A stretch of DNA of 64,000 nucleotides. It comes from Serratia bockelmannii. Its GTDB lineage: Bacteria > Pseudomonadota > Gammaproteobacteria > Enterobacterales > Enterobacteriaceae. The notes under the pieces are model-generated. The model searched no databases. It was not told the origin of the DNA and was given only the letters and a program-made list of their open reading frames with translations. Each line of letters begins with the position of its first letter. Position 1 is the first letter of the stretch. Below, in pieces: positions 47,101 through 53,387 of the stretch. The translations under genes were made by a program, and so were the position numbers. The DNA lies in the NCBI RefSeq assembly GCF_008011855.1, contig NZ_VOUX01000033.1, positions 806,001-870,000 of the forward strand, in the 5' to 3' direction.

Positions 47101-48245
47101 TGTTGTTCAAACATCCCGACGATAGTCTGTCTCGGATATTCACATTGCGTGGCATTAATTTTCGCATAATAACGTTGGTAGCTATTTTCAGACACGCCGG
47201 TCAACGCATCTATATCCCCTTCATTACGCATGAATGTGGCGAGCGCCGCCATAAACTCATCGATATTTGCGGCTACAACGTCGAAAAAGGGGTTTTCGCC
47301 GTAAAATTGCAAACTGAGCGTACAGCGCGTGCTGTTCCATACGATCCTGATCGGGGCCGCTGCCGCGTCGACATCCCCCTCATCCATGATGACATCTACA
47401 CCAACCACAGATAAAAAACGGCCGTCATGATGGGATTCGTAGAATGGGTTCGCCGGGTCCCCCTGCAGTACCCGCACTAACCAAGGAGAGAGCTCGGCGT
47501 ATGTTTCCGTTCCGTTGAGTAACCGTAATACTTTGCTGCTGCGTTGCCTATCTTGCAATTGCAGAGCATAAAGCCCAGGCCGCCGTGCGTTGAGCAGAAA
47601 CTGCAACTGGAAAGCCAACAGCAAAGCCTGTTGCGGCTGCGCAACGCCATCGATGGTCCGTTGAACCACTGCAGCATCGTTAACGGCAGACACTTCATCC
47701 CTCAGGTTGAAGCAGCCATAACGCGGTTCATCGTTTTCCAGCGCTCGCTGCTCTTGCTGTACCCTCTGCTGGGCAACCAGCCAATCCGTAACTCGGTTTG
47801 GCCCTTCAGGCAGAGCAATATCCAGATCTTTCGCCTCACGGCTGAGCATGACCACGCCATCGATGAACAACTCGCCCAACACCGTCTGCGACAACGCTCG
47901 GCGGGCTTCCCGCCACGGCAGCTCACGCTCAGCTAACGCCCTGATATTCCCGTCTTCTTCAGCATGAATCTGGAACAACACATTTTGTCGATCGGCGAAA
48001 ACGGCTAACCGGATGATGGGGCCTCTCACCGAGGCGCTTTCTTCGAGACAGAGCTCATAGTCGATACGCTGATCGCCAACGTCGGAATAGCAAAAGAGGT
48101 TGTGCTGCGAACCTGTCCAGCGCGTTCGCTCAGCGTCGCTCAGACCGATTAAGTAGACAAAGTGGCCGGCATCCAGCAAGTAACGGACAATATGGCTGCG
48201 CAACGGTTCTACGGTGTGGTTGACAAGAATGTTCAGAATCTTCAT
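41115..48245 (-). CDS. alb4: NRPS (Gly-Cys with oxidase domain), althiomycin assembly
   Basis: This 2376-aa synthetase loads the chain start. Residues 1-370 are not a standard domain (see finding). A1 spans 375-865 (YTSGTTGKPKG; code DILQLGVVW, Gly). T1 follows (LGGNS, Ser 918). The Cy domain at 975-1400 has DAIIID, SYYLGR and QTSQVWLD. A2 begins near 1420 (code DLYNLSLIW, Cys) and is split by a nitroreductase-like FMN oxidase at about 1912-2235 (RKSTRQF, KYRYPSASSLYAVQVYL) before PLSNNGKVD. The last T has Ser 2326. The oxidase should turn the thiazoline into a thiazole. It ends with a TAATG overlap into alb5, so both megasynthases are translated in step. An AGAG site lies 8 bases before the ATG. 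Confidence 0.95.
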   Translation of the reverse strand: MKILNILVNHTVEPLRSHIVRYLLDAGHFVYLIGLSDAERTRWTGSQHNLFCYSDVGDQRIDYELCLEESASVRGPIIRLAVFADRQNVLFQIHAEEDGNIRALAERELPWREARRALSQTVLGELFIDGVVMLSREAKDLDIALPEGPNRVTDWLVAQQRVQQEQRALENDEPRYGCFNLRDEVSAVNDAAVVQRTIDGVAQPQQALLLAFQLQFLLNARRPGLYALQLQDRQRSSKVLRLLNGTETYAELSPWLVRVLQGDPANPFYESHHDGRFLSVVGVDVIMDEGDVDAAAAPIRIVWNSTRCTLSLQFYGENPFFDVVAANIDEFMAALATFMRNEGDIDALTGVSENSYQRYYAKINATQCEYPRQTIVGMFEQQARALNDHPAVITKNETLSYRMLQQQASRLADYLQRQYGVAAGDKIALMMPREAELAVCLMAVLKLGCAYVPIDKNAPVVRTYSILADAQPALIIGAHAQSAGSLPQGLSYLDWREYAASPFAGADGCNEFPSQAEASALAYIIYTSGTTGKPKGVAVEHRSFVNIASDISRRMSVTHQDRFLAITTLAFDISTLEIFMPLMFGATVVLTDQKTLLANNDLPHFIASHSVSLMQGTPSFWHQVAQQYAETTLPVRALCGGEAVPHAVARWLSENTERAWNVYGPTETTVWSTADELLPGVDSVTIGRPLANTQCFILDERRRLLPPGVIGEMYISGLGVARGYYGNARQTQASFLPNICSSTPSAWFGRIMYKTGDRVRCLPDGRFEYLSRWDNQIKLRGHRIELGEIESVLRTYPGMQQVVVNLQPAKEEQQAFLVAYYQAKSPVARQQLQDYLVTLLPDYMLPSAYMYLPEIPLNMNGKVDRKALPQVQAQDKAHYVAPGNEFQRCLCQLFQDVLGSESGRIGITDDFFALGGNSLSAIRLVNRINGTLQCDLKVKDIFERKNVARLTPLVAAGRGSFLYQDYQIAQCDETHLYHPFPLNNVQQSYYLGRMKSFDLSEVSTHIYNEFVFDHIDHEKLERAYNQLIARHPALRTVFEEGEQRFLSAAAHYKIGYHPLRNEDELLALRAEYSHKVYKPDCYPLFDIFLSEYQGKYLLHVSFDAIIIDMTSFEILFGEWIALYHDENLALPPLDISYRDYQLQYERLRGSALFERAQQYWLQKIDDYTLEVGLPLAAHPARIDKPSFRRLSATIPMSSWQKIVDKCQRFNISPTALILELYSRTLCYWSGQESLCLNLTLFNRLPLHSQVEQIIGDFTVLSLFNYQRQNGVAMSEQLSAIHRTLLNDVDNNLFDGIDVQRLLKQRRNLPANTVIAPVVLTSVLGMNNKASMFELPLNEGYRGVQYAISQTSQVWLDHKAYENDEGFVAEWDYVEQLFDEKTIKAMHEGYCSLIRWVAEHDWETMSFPQPELPAEHAEAVMRWNATQSTVSEQTLHGLFLSSLETPQTAERIAVIETEGERHFTYARLEQDSNTLGRALLRHTKGEKGRITAILLEKGYAQAVSTLGIMRSGGAYLPLHIEWPWERIRDILQQARCDILLLSAQQRHDLAHELSALPSDITILVFDEIVAPAQERASTEVAWPIVRADDLAYIIFTSGSTGKPKGVAIDHQGAVNTILAVNQRWSVGREDRILALSELSFDLSVYDLFGLLAVGGGVVIPSQRETKAPQAWVAALRRHDVTLWNSVPQLAGLLVDEVEPATQALTRLRLFLLSGDWLPLNLPHRLKTQSPDSKMVSLGGATEGSIWSIWHEIDRVDARWKSIPYGVAMPNQQMWVLDEWGSACPFGVTGEIHIGGLGVAQGYWQAETLTRERFIYHPTYGRLYKTGDLGRWSAEGYIEFLGRRDAQVKLNGYRVELEDIENNLSQLPGIRQTIVRLSEGDLMAYVVPEAQQPVPLYFANRDAFVLSLPALRQDLQPSRAIPYPLDEAVYRARKSTRQFTAEALSAETISSLYEALPGWLTQQMAQEGSALPPASLAGLLAVCAAFRSPQRALPKYRYPSASSLYAVQVYLGLPAAMGEYAAGYYYYHPLEQHLYQAEASGEHTGPYLDLVVRWETITALYAERAFALAQIEVGHMLALLTEHLQSLGVAYYVKPADAVSPDEGALACRIHLGVCAVTSPPQVSVDFSVMENEGGTYVARASGRHYCLGETSVLAESSDVYGVLQSSQVLLQVHGAKNACHYQASGWMMQRFGALAAQRRIGGCILGVTPAEDTLCSMAIGYARAEDEPVFDVPALTVSMTQAIRRHLARRLPDYMLPQHVTLIPEIPLSNNGKVDTSRLPKVVKHSECLAPRSDDEIRMRRLWAELLDKREERIGCDQSFFTQGGNSLLAMRLVRKINLATGTEMRLEDLYNNNTIQEMAAWVAGQPCGNGREEGAL

Positions 48246-48266
48246 GGATATTACTCTTTTGGGTTA

Positions 48267-49178
48267 TCAGGGTTTTACCGCCACGAGGATCGGCAACACG
48301 CCGCGTGAGCTGTAGTTGATATCTTTAACCGTGAACCCTGCCTGGGTTATCTGTTGCCTGATCTCTGCTTCTGAAGTGAAATTAAGGTAGGTAGCCTGAA
48401 TAATGTCGCCAAAGATCGCGAACTCCTGCAAAAGGTCCGCCATTGGCGTTTCATATTTATCCCACTCCCCGCTGGGCGCGTTCTTTTCCGGCGGTGGCGT
48501 GAGGAAACTGAGCAACAAGGTTCCCCCTGGTTTTAATGCCTCGAAGAACCGACGATACAAAGCCACCAGCCTGTCCGGGTCAGACTCATACATATTCAGG
48601 CCGTTACTGGTAATCACATCGAAAGCGTTTTTTTCTTTTAACTCCCAGGCATTCTGCTGCGAGAATCGGCAACGGTTCGCCATGCCAACGCGCTTGGCCT
48701 TTTCGTTGGCGTGATAAAGTGACTCCGGGTCAAGATCAATGCCGGTCAATTGCACCGCGCCATGGCCGCTGTAATCCAAATCCAATAAATCATCCATCAC
48801 ACCGCACGGGATTGAAGCTAGCGTCTCCGCCTGCGTAATCAACTCAGCCAGCAAGGTCTGATAACGGTAGTAACGCTCGCGCGCCCGGCACAGCAACGAG
48901 CGATTCAGAAGCCAGTCTTCCAAAACATGTTCGGCGGGTTTTCCGGCGGGATGCTGGAAAATGTAAGACGTCCAGTAGCCATTGAGGCCGCGGTTATGCA
49001 GGAGGAAACGACCAAGCTCAAACTCCGTTAATTGATCGACCAGTTCAAGATTTCTCTCTAATGGAAGAATAAGCGAATTGCTATTCCGTAAACGCGCTTT
49101 TATTTCATCGGCCAACATCTTTGTTTCAGTCAAATAGGCCAGTTTAGAATGTGTTTTATGCGAGGCGAAACTATCCAT
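48267..49178 (-). CDS. alb3: SAM-dependent methyltransferase of the althiomycin-type cluster
   Basis: This protein of about 303 aa is a class I methyltransferase. Motif I is LASIPCGVMDDLLDLDY (near residues 112-128), then GIDLDPESLYHA for the ribose contact, FDVITSNGLNMY for motif II and LKPGGTLLLSFLTPP. In althiomycin the only methyl group is the O-methyl on the pyrrolinone ring, so this enzyme most likely methylates the enol oxygen. The start is uncertain: TTG 49205, ATG 49190, 49184 and 49178 are in frame; 49178 has GGAG 6 bases upstream. The longer choices overlap the alb2 end at 49193. A 21-base gap precedes alb4. Confidence 0.87.
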   Translation of the reverse strand: MDSFASHKTHSKLAYLTETKMLADEIKARLRNSNSLILPLERNLELVDQLTEFELGRFLLHNRGLNGYWTSYIFQHPAGKPAEHVLEDWLLNRSLLCRARERYYRYQTLLAELITQAETLASIPCGVMDDLLDLDYSGHGAVQLTGIDLDPESLYHANEKAKRVGMANRCRFSQQNAWELKEKNAFDVITSNGLNMYESDPDRLVALYRRFFEALKPGGTLLLSFLTPPPEKNAPSGEWDKYETPMADLLQEFAIFGDIIQATYLNFTSEAEIRQQITQAGFTVKDINYSSRGVLPILVAVKP

Positions 49179-49192
49179 ACCCATCTCCATGA

Positions 49193-50149
49193 TTAAATTA
49201 TCCAACCAATATTTTCGAATCCCTGGCGTACTATCGGCGAATTCAGAATGCCGGTTCGTTTCAAAGCCATTAGCACGTTTTTAACAATGGGGACATCAGG
49301 CGTCACTTCAAAACCGCGATAAACCTTATTGATTGACTCCCGGCTGGCTTCGCAATCATGAGTTATCTTCGATAACAGCTCAATGTTAAACTGTTTCTCT
49401 GATTCAACATTCAAATACATTTTTACGAAATCAGCGATCTGCCCGCCGATCATCGCCTGATCGTTTTCATCCAACCTCGTCCAGATATAGCCAAGTAATT
49501 CGAGAAAGAAAATATAGTGTCTGGACTCATCGTTCATATGGTCATTAACATAGTATTTAATCGATGGATGAACGCCGTCACTATTAAAGAACTCCACCAG
49601 CTCTCTCACCAGGGTCGTTTCGAAAATGCACACCGCAATGATCTCGAAAATGTCATGGCAGCGCTCAGGTAACCGTTTCATCACCTCTGTAACGGCCACA
49701 TAGGCGTCAGAATCCGGGTAACTCAGCGCACCGAGATCGGCATCATGCTCTCTAAGTTGATTGATCATATGTCTGGCGATATAAACATGGTAATACTCAT
49801 CGATGATGACGGTATAGGCATTCAATTTAATCTGTTCGTCAAATTTGACAGCGAGATCGCCGTAGATAATTTTATTGCATGCTGAGTTAATGAGTTTGAT
49901 CTCAAGATTAACGATATCATTGAGGTATTTAAACAATGACTGAGTAAGTATTTTTGACTTCCTCTCATTGTCCATGCCGCTCATCATGTCAGCTAAAAAT
50001 ATCGGCTGATTCTCCTCGGGGAAAAATGCGCCAGGAATAGTAAAGTCGATAAATTTACCGGGGCGGGTTCTTATTGATGCGCGCTGTTCCCATTTATCAG
50101 TATAGGCGGCAGACAAACCGCCCTTCGAAACCATGGTTTCGTTTTCCAT
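49193..50149 (-). CDS. alb2: AurF-like diiron N-oxygenase
   Basis: This 318-aa protein belongs to the AurF family of diiron amine oxygenases. Counting from the ATG at 50149, all seven AurF-type iron ligands can be placed: Glu83, Glu118, His121 (DEYYH), Glu177, His204, Glu208 and His211 (NDESRH), with almost the same spacing as in AurF. Althiomycin carries an oxime on its first glycine, so this enzyme is the natural candidate to oxidise the glycyl amine, perhaps on the carrier domain of Alb4. GGAG lies 7 bases before the chosen start; a longer reading from 50176 is possible. The gene lies between the exporter and the methyltransferase. Confidence 0.87.
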   Translation of the reverse strand: MENETMVSKGGLSAAYTDKWEQRASIRTRPGKFIDFTIPGAFFPEENQPIFLADMMSGMDNERKSKILTQSLFKYLNDIVNLEIKLINSACNKIIYGDLAVKFDEQIKLNAYTVIIDEYYHVYIARHMINQLREHDADLGALSYPDSDAYVAVTEVMKRLPERCHDIFEIIAVCIFETTLVRELVEFFNSDGVHPSIKYYVNDHMNDESRHYIFFLELLGYIWTRLDENDQAMIGGQIADFVKMYLNVESEKQFNIELLSKITHDCEASRESINKVYRGFEVTPDVPIVKNVLMALKRTGILNSPIVRQGFENIGWII

Positions 50150-50198
50150 AGATATTCTCCAGATGAAGGAATACATGTATTTAAAAAGTCATGCCGAT

Positions 50199-50226
50199 CC
50201 CGGCCAAATATAAATATTTAGCCGGG
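50199..50226 (-). terminator. Hairpin between alb1 and alb2
   Basis: Outer arms CCCGGC / GCCGGG and inner arms AAATA / TATTT (one C-A mismatch between) form a long stem with a TAAA loop, in the 97-base gap after alb1. There is no T run, so partial termination or mRNA processing is possible. Confidence 0.45.
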
Positions 50227-50246
50227 GGTCACGCGAAAACGATTAT

Positions 50247-51428
50247 TTATTCTTCAGCTTTGCTTGGGGATGCCACGATACTCAACATAGACAACAACAC
50301 GACAACGCCTATCACACTCGCCATCACATAGCTCATTTCCTCCGGCCGCCCGATAAAGACGTAGCTGGCCATCCCCGTGATAGCCACAACCAGCAGCGAG
50401 CGCATGCTCATGATATAGGAGGCCGCCACACCATAAATTTCCGGGTAGACACTCATGGAACGTGCGAACAGCGTCGGATAGCAGATAGAAAAACCGAAGC
50501 AGAACAGGCTCATCAGCAGGGTAATAGCCCAAGGCGTTGTCGCCGTCAGTAGAGCGAGAATGCTGACGATGGCTAACGCCATACCGATTTTCTCAGCGCG
50601 CCGATCGCCACCAAACGCGGCGATAATACGGGCGGAAAAGAGGCTAGGGATTGAAAATGACGCCACGATAATAAAAAAGTGAACGACAAATGCCGACAGC
50701 GAGAACGCAAAGGTTTCACGGTAAAGAAAAGCGCTGGAGGCGATGAATACCATATAAGCAGCAAAGAAAAGTGAAGGAATCAACGATAATCGCATGAATT
50801 GGAAACTCGCCGTCAGCCGGGCATAGCTTCCCACAATGGCTTTGAGATCGAATGGCGTTTTTTCTTTCTTCGTCTCCGGCAGGAACAACAATTCCAGCAG
50901 TACCGCCGCTGCGGTGATCACCGCGACAACCGCATAGTTTCCTCTCCACCCCCAATGCTCATTAATCCAACCACCGGCGATTGGCGCTAGCGACATGAAA
51001 ATCGAGATACAGGCATTAACCAGACCGATCATGCTGTACATGGCCGCCCCTTGATAACGGTCTGCGATGATCGCGTAAGCCACTACCACCGGCGTGCAAG
51101 CCCCCAACCCCTGAATAAAGCGGGACAACATCAAAAGATCGATTGAAGTGGCGTAGGTACATCCCAGAGCACCTAACAGCATGATAGCCCCACCGATCAA
51201 CATGGTTTTGCGTCGACCAATCGACTCTGACAGTGGGCCATAAATCAACGCGCCAAACACAAATCCCAAGAAGTTATAGGTGATCGTACGCTGAATATGC
51301 CCTTCAGAAACACCGAAACTGGCAGCCATATCCGGAAAGCTGGGAACGGACATATCCACTTCAATACACCCAGCCAATAAGGAAACCACAAGGATAAAGG
51401 GCAGAGGCACCCACTTTCCTGTCAACAT
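50247..51428 (-). CDS. alb1: MFS exporter, probable antibiotic self-resistance
   Basis: This protein of about 393 aa has 12 membrane helices and is of the Bcr/CflA drug-efflux type: MSVPSFPDMAASFGVSEGHIQRT after helix 1, and the motif A loop GPLSESIGRRK between helices 2 and 3. It is first in the althiomycin-type cluster, and efflux is the expected self-protection in a producer; an exporter of this kind has been tied to althiomycin resistance in Serratia. I prefer the start at 51428 (GGAG 7 bases upstream); ATG 51434 or 51449 are also in frame. The promoter should lie in the AT-rich 51450-51690 stretch. Confidence 0.88.
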   Translation of the reverse strand: MLTGKWVPLPFILVVSLLAGCIEVDMSVPSFPDMAASFGVSEGHIQRTITYNFLGFVFGALIYGPLSESIGRRKTMLIGGAIMLLGALGCTYATSIDLLMLSRFIQGLGACTPVVVAYAIIADRYQGAAMYSMIGLVNACISIFMSLAPIAGGWINEHWGWRGNYAVVAVITAAAVLLELLFLPETKKEKTPFDLKAIVGSYARLTASFQFMRLSLIPSLFFAAYMVFIASSAFLYRETFAFSLSAFVVHFFIIVASFSIPSLFSARIIAAFGGDRRAEKIGMALAIVSILALLTATTPWAITLLMSLFCFGFSICYPTLFARSMSVYPEIYGVAASYIMSMRSLLVVAITGMASYVFIGRPEEMSYVMASVIGVVVLLSMLSIVASPSKAEE

Positions 51429-51449
51429 ATCCATACTCCAACAGAACAT

Positions 51450-51690
51450 TAATCCGAATGTTAATAACCATGAACAAACTAGGAGAACAATTGTTATATG
51501 TAAATATCACTAATGAATAAAGGATGATAAATAGTGTTTTACGTGAAGAAAATCACATAACAGGAAGAAAAATAATGAAATTATCCGATGACGGGGAGAT
51601 GGCTACATAAGACGAACTACACATATAAAAATCATCAACTTAAGAACTATATGAGACATGCTAATGCATTGTTCAGGGCGCGTTCATACC
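51450..51690. promoter_or_regulatory. AT-rich leader upstream of the antibiotic cluster
   Basis: No open reading frame is supported here. The stretch is clearly richer in A and T than the surroundings and must hold the promoter for the - strand alb genes. I could not pick one -10/-35 pair with confidence. Confidence 0.4.
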
Positions 51691-51696
51691 CCATAA

Positions 51697-51718
51697 AAGA
51701 GGGGGCATGCCCCCTCTT
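51697..51718 (-). terminator. Terminator after the bacteriocin gene
   Basis: Arms AAGAGGGGGC and GCCCCCTCTT form a perfect stem and, read on the - strand, run into TTTTATGG. It lies 15 bases after the bacteriocin stop. Confidence 0.85.
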
Positions 51719-51732
51719 CTGTCATGAGCTTG

Positions 51733-53082
51733 TTACATCTCGAGGATGAATTTTTCCAGTTCTCCTGCAAGGGCCGCATCGATATAGCTGGTGGCCCAGC
51801 CAAACAGGTAAGCGAAGGCGAAAATGCCCACCGTCGACGACACCAGCGTCGGCGCGAAAAACGCGGCGATAACGGAGAGCGTATACCCTGCGCCGATCGA
51901 CAACCCGAGCGCTTCGAGCTGGTTGCGGAACGCTTTCCAGTTGCCGGTAGAGAAACCTTCAATCGCGGCGTTTACCAGATCCGCGCCCTTGATCGCCCAG
52001 TCCACCCCGGTGAAGACCTTGCCCAATACCCGCGCATTGCGGGCATACTGTTCCGCATCGATCATTTTCAGCCAGGCGACAATCGCCGCTTTGTCCTGCG
52101 CCTTGAGCTTTTTGTTCAGGCCCTTCGTCAATTGCTCGTAGGTTTTCTCCGCATCTTGCACGTTGCGGATATATTTTCCTTGAATTCCCGCCTCCAAATC
52201 CTTGGCGAGTTTGGCGTATTTCGCGCCGATCTTTTCCGCGATATCTTTATTGATACCTGCGGCCAGGCTGACGCCATCCTTGATGGCTTTTAATTCCGCA
52301 TTTTGATATTCGACGAAGTCCTTAACGATCGTTTTTACCGAGCCGGGCGATTTTACCGGCTTGCCGTTGGCATATTTCACCTCCATGGCATTCAGGTTAT
52401 CCCCTCTCACCACGGCGATAAACGCGGGCCGGTTCTTATTGGCCTTATAGTAGAGGCTGTAGGTCGCCACTCCGTCTTGCTTTTCCACCTTCAAATGATG
52501 AAAACCGTAGTAACTCCCGGTCGTGCGAGTCGTCGAGAATTCGCCGGTTTTGCCGTTGCCATGCCAGCCGCTGACGGGCCGATCGCGATGCGAGTCTGTC
52601 ACGAAACTGCCTAACGAAGAGGCGCCGATCTGCCCGGCATTCAGGCCATTGTTGCCGCCTTTGCCAGGGGTTGAGGGCTTGCGCGCATGGCCGGTTTCGA
52701 TATCCCCGATCGCCACTGTCACCCCCTTGGCGTTGACCCCCATCACCAGTCCCCCCAGGCCAATGTGCTTCGCCTGATCGGCCGTCAAACCGGTGGCGGA
52801 AAGGCTCAGCGTGCCGGATGGGCTGACGCTTTCAATATGCAATTTCGCATCCGGGTTAATTCTGCGCGCCGCCTTAATCACCGCCGCCAGCTTCATGCGC
52901 AGCGCCGGATCGTTTTGGATCGCCGCTATCTGTTGCTGTTCCGGGCTGCTGCCAACGCCGGCGCCGCCGCGATCGCGATCGCCGGAATGGCCTTTATCGC
53001 CGCCCCCCGGCTCTGGGCCCGTACCGCGTTCAGAACTCCAATTAGTTCCATCCCCTTTACCACCATAATTAAATCCAGGCAT
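51733..53082 (-). CDS. Colicin-A-like pore-forming bacteriocin
   Basis: This 449-aa protein kills by forming a channel in the inner membrane. The first 40 residues (MPGFNYGGKGDGTNWSSERG...) are nearly those of colicin A, including the DGTxWSSE stretch that contacts TolB, so uptake should use the Tol system. Residues 50-240 form a receptor/translocation region that I cannot place. Residues about 260-449 are a pore domain: helices around ADLVNAAIEGFSTGNWKAFRNQLEALGL resemble colicin A, and two long hydrophobic helices (SIGAGYTLSVIAAFFAPTLV and VGIFAFAYLFGWATSYIDAALAG) form the membrane hairpin. Bacteriocin 28b of S. marcescens is the likely match by size and type. AAGGA lies 9 bases before the start. 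No immunity or lysis gene adjoins it. Confidence 0.9.
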   Translation of the reverse strand: MPGFNYGGKGDGTNWSSERGTGPEPGGGDKGHSGDRDRGGAGVGSSPEQQQIAAIQNDPALRMKLAAVIKAARRINPDAKLHIESVSPSGTLSLSATGLTADQAKHIGLGGLVMGVNAKGVTVAIGDIETGHARKPSTPGKGGNNGLNAGQIGASSLGSFVTDSHRDRPVSGWHGNGKTGEFSTTRTTGSYYGFHHLKVEKQDGVATYSLYYKANKNRPAFIAVVRGDNLNAMEVKYANGKPVKSPGSVKTIVKDFVEYQNAELKAIKDGVSLAAGINKDIAEKIGAKYAKLAKDLEAGIQGKYIRNVQDAEKTYEQLTKGLNKKLKAQDKAAIVAWLKMIDAEQYARNARVLGKVFTGVDWAIKGADLVNAAIEGFSTGNWKAFRNQLEALGLSIGAGYTLSVIAAFFAPTLVSSTVGIFAFAYLFGWATSYIDAALAGELEKFILEM

Positions 53083-53387
53083 ATGCTTTCATCCTTATTT
53101 CGTTTTATTTTTAAGATGCCGATATCCTCGTTTAGCGTTCACTAACGCGTGCCTGAGTAATATCGGCAAACCGTTTTTAGCTGCCCGCCATTTATAAAAA
53201 ACCGCAGAAATAAGGACAACGGATGACGGCTGTCTGGTCGGTGAAACAAATAGGCTCCCTTCCGCAGAACCTGAATATACCGCCGCAGGTCACGCCTGGA
53301 CGGCGGCGGCCTGTTCAGAAGTCATTGGCATACGTCATGAATTGCAATTACAATCATCGCACTTGCAACTAAAAAAGGGTACTCCGC
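53083..53387. promoter_or_regulatory. Spacer between the bacteriocin and the AceE-like fragment
   Basis: No gene is supported in these 305 bases. It must hold the bacteriocin promoter (-) and, at its right end, the operator and start signals of the next + strand gene. I searched by eye for a LexA box (CTGT-N8-ACAG) and saw none. Confidence 0.5.
53342..53368 (+). promoter_or_regulatory. Two TTGCAnTTGCAA-type sites before the AceE-like fragment
   Basis: TTGCAATTACAA (53342) and TCGCACTTGCAA (53357) are spaced exactly 15 bases apart, as are two sites before the aceE paralogue at 54976 and 54991. They are probably operators for the neighbouring MarR regulator. Confidence 0.6.

Noticed and set aside
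53083-53340. LexA box for the bacteriocin
   Set aside because: CTGT occurs twice, but no ACAG follows at the needed distance on either strand.
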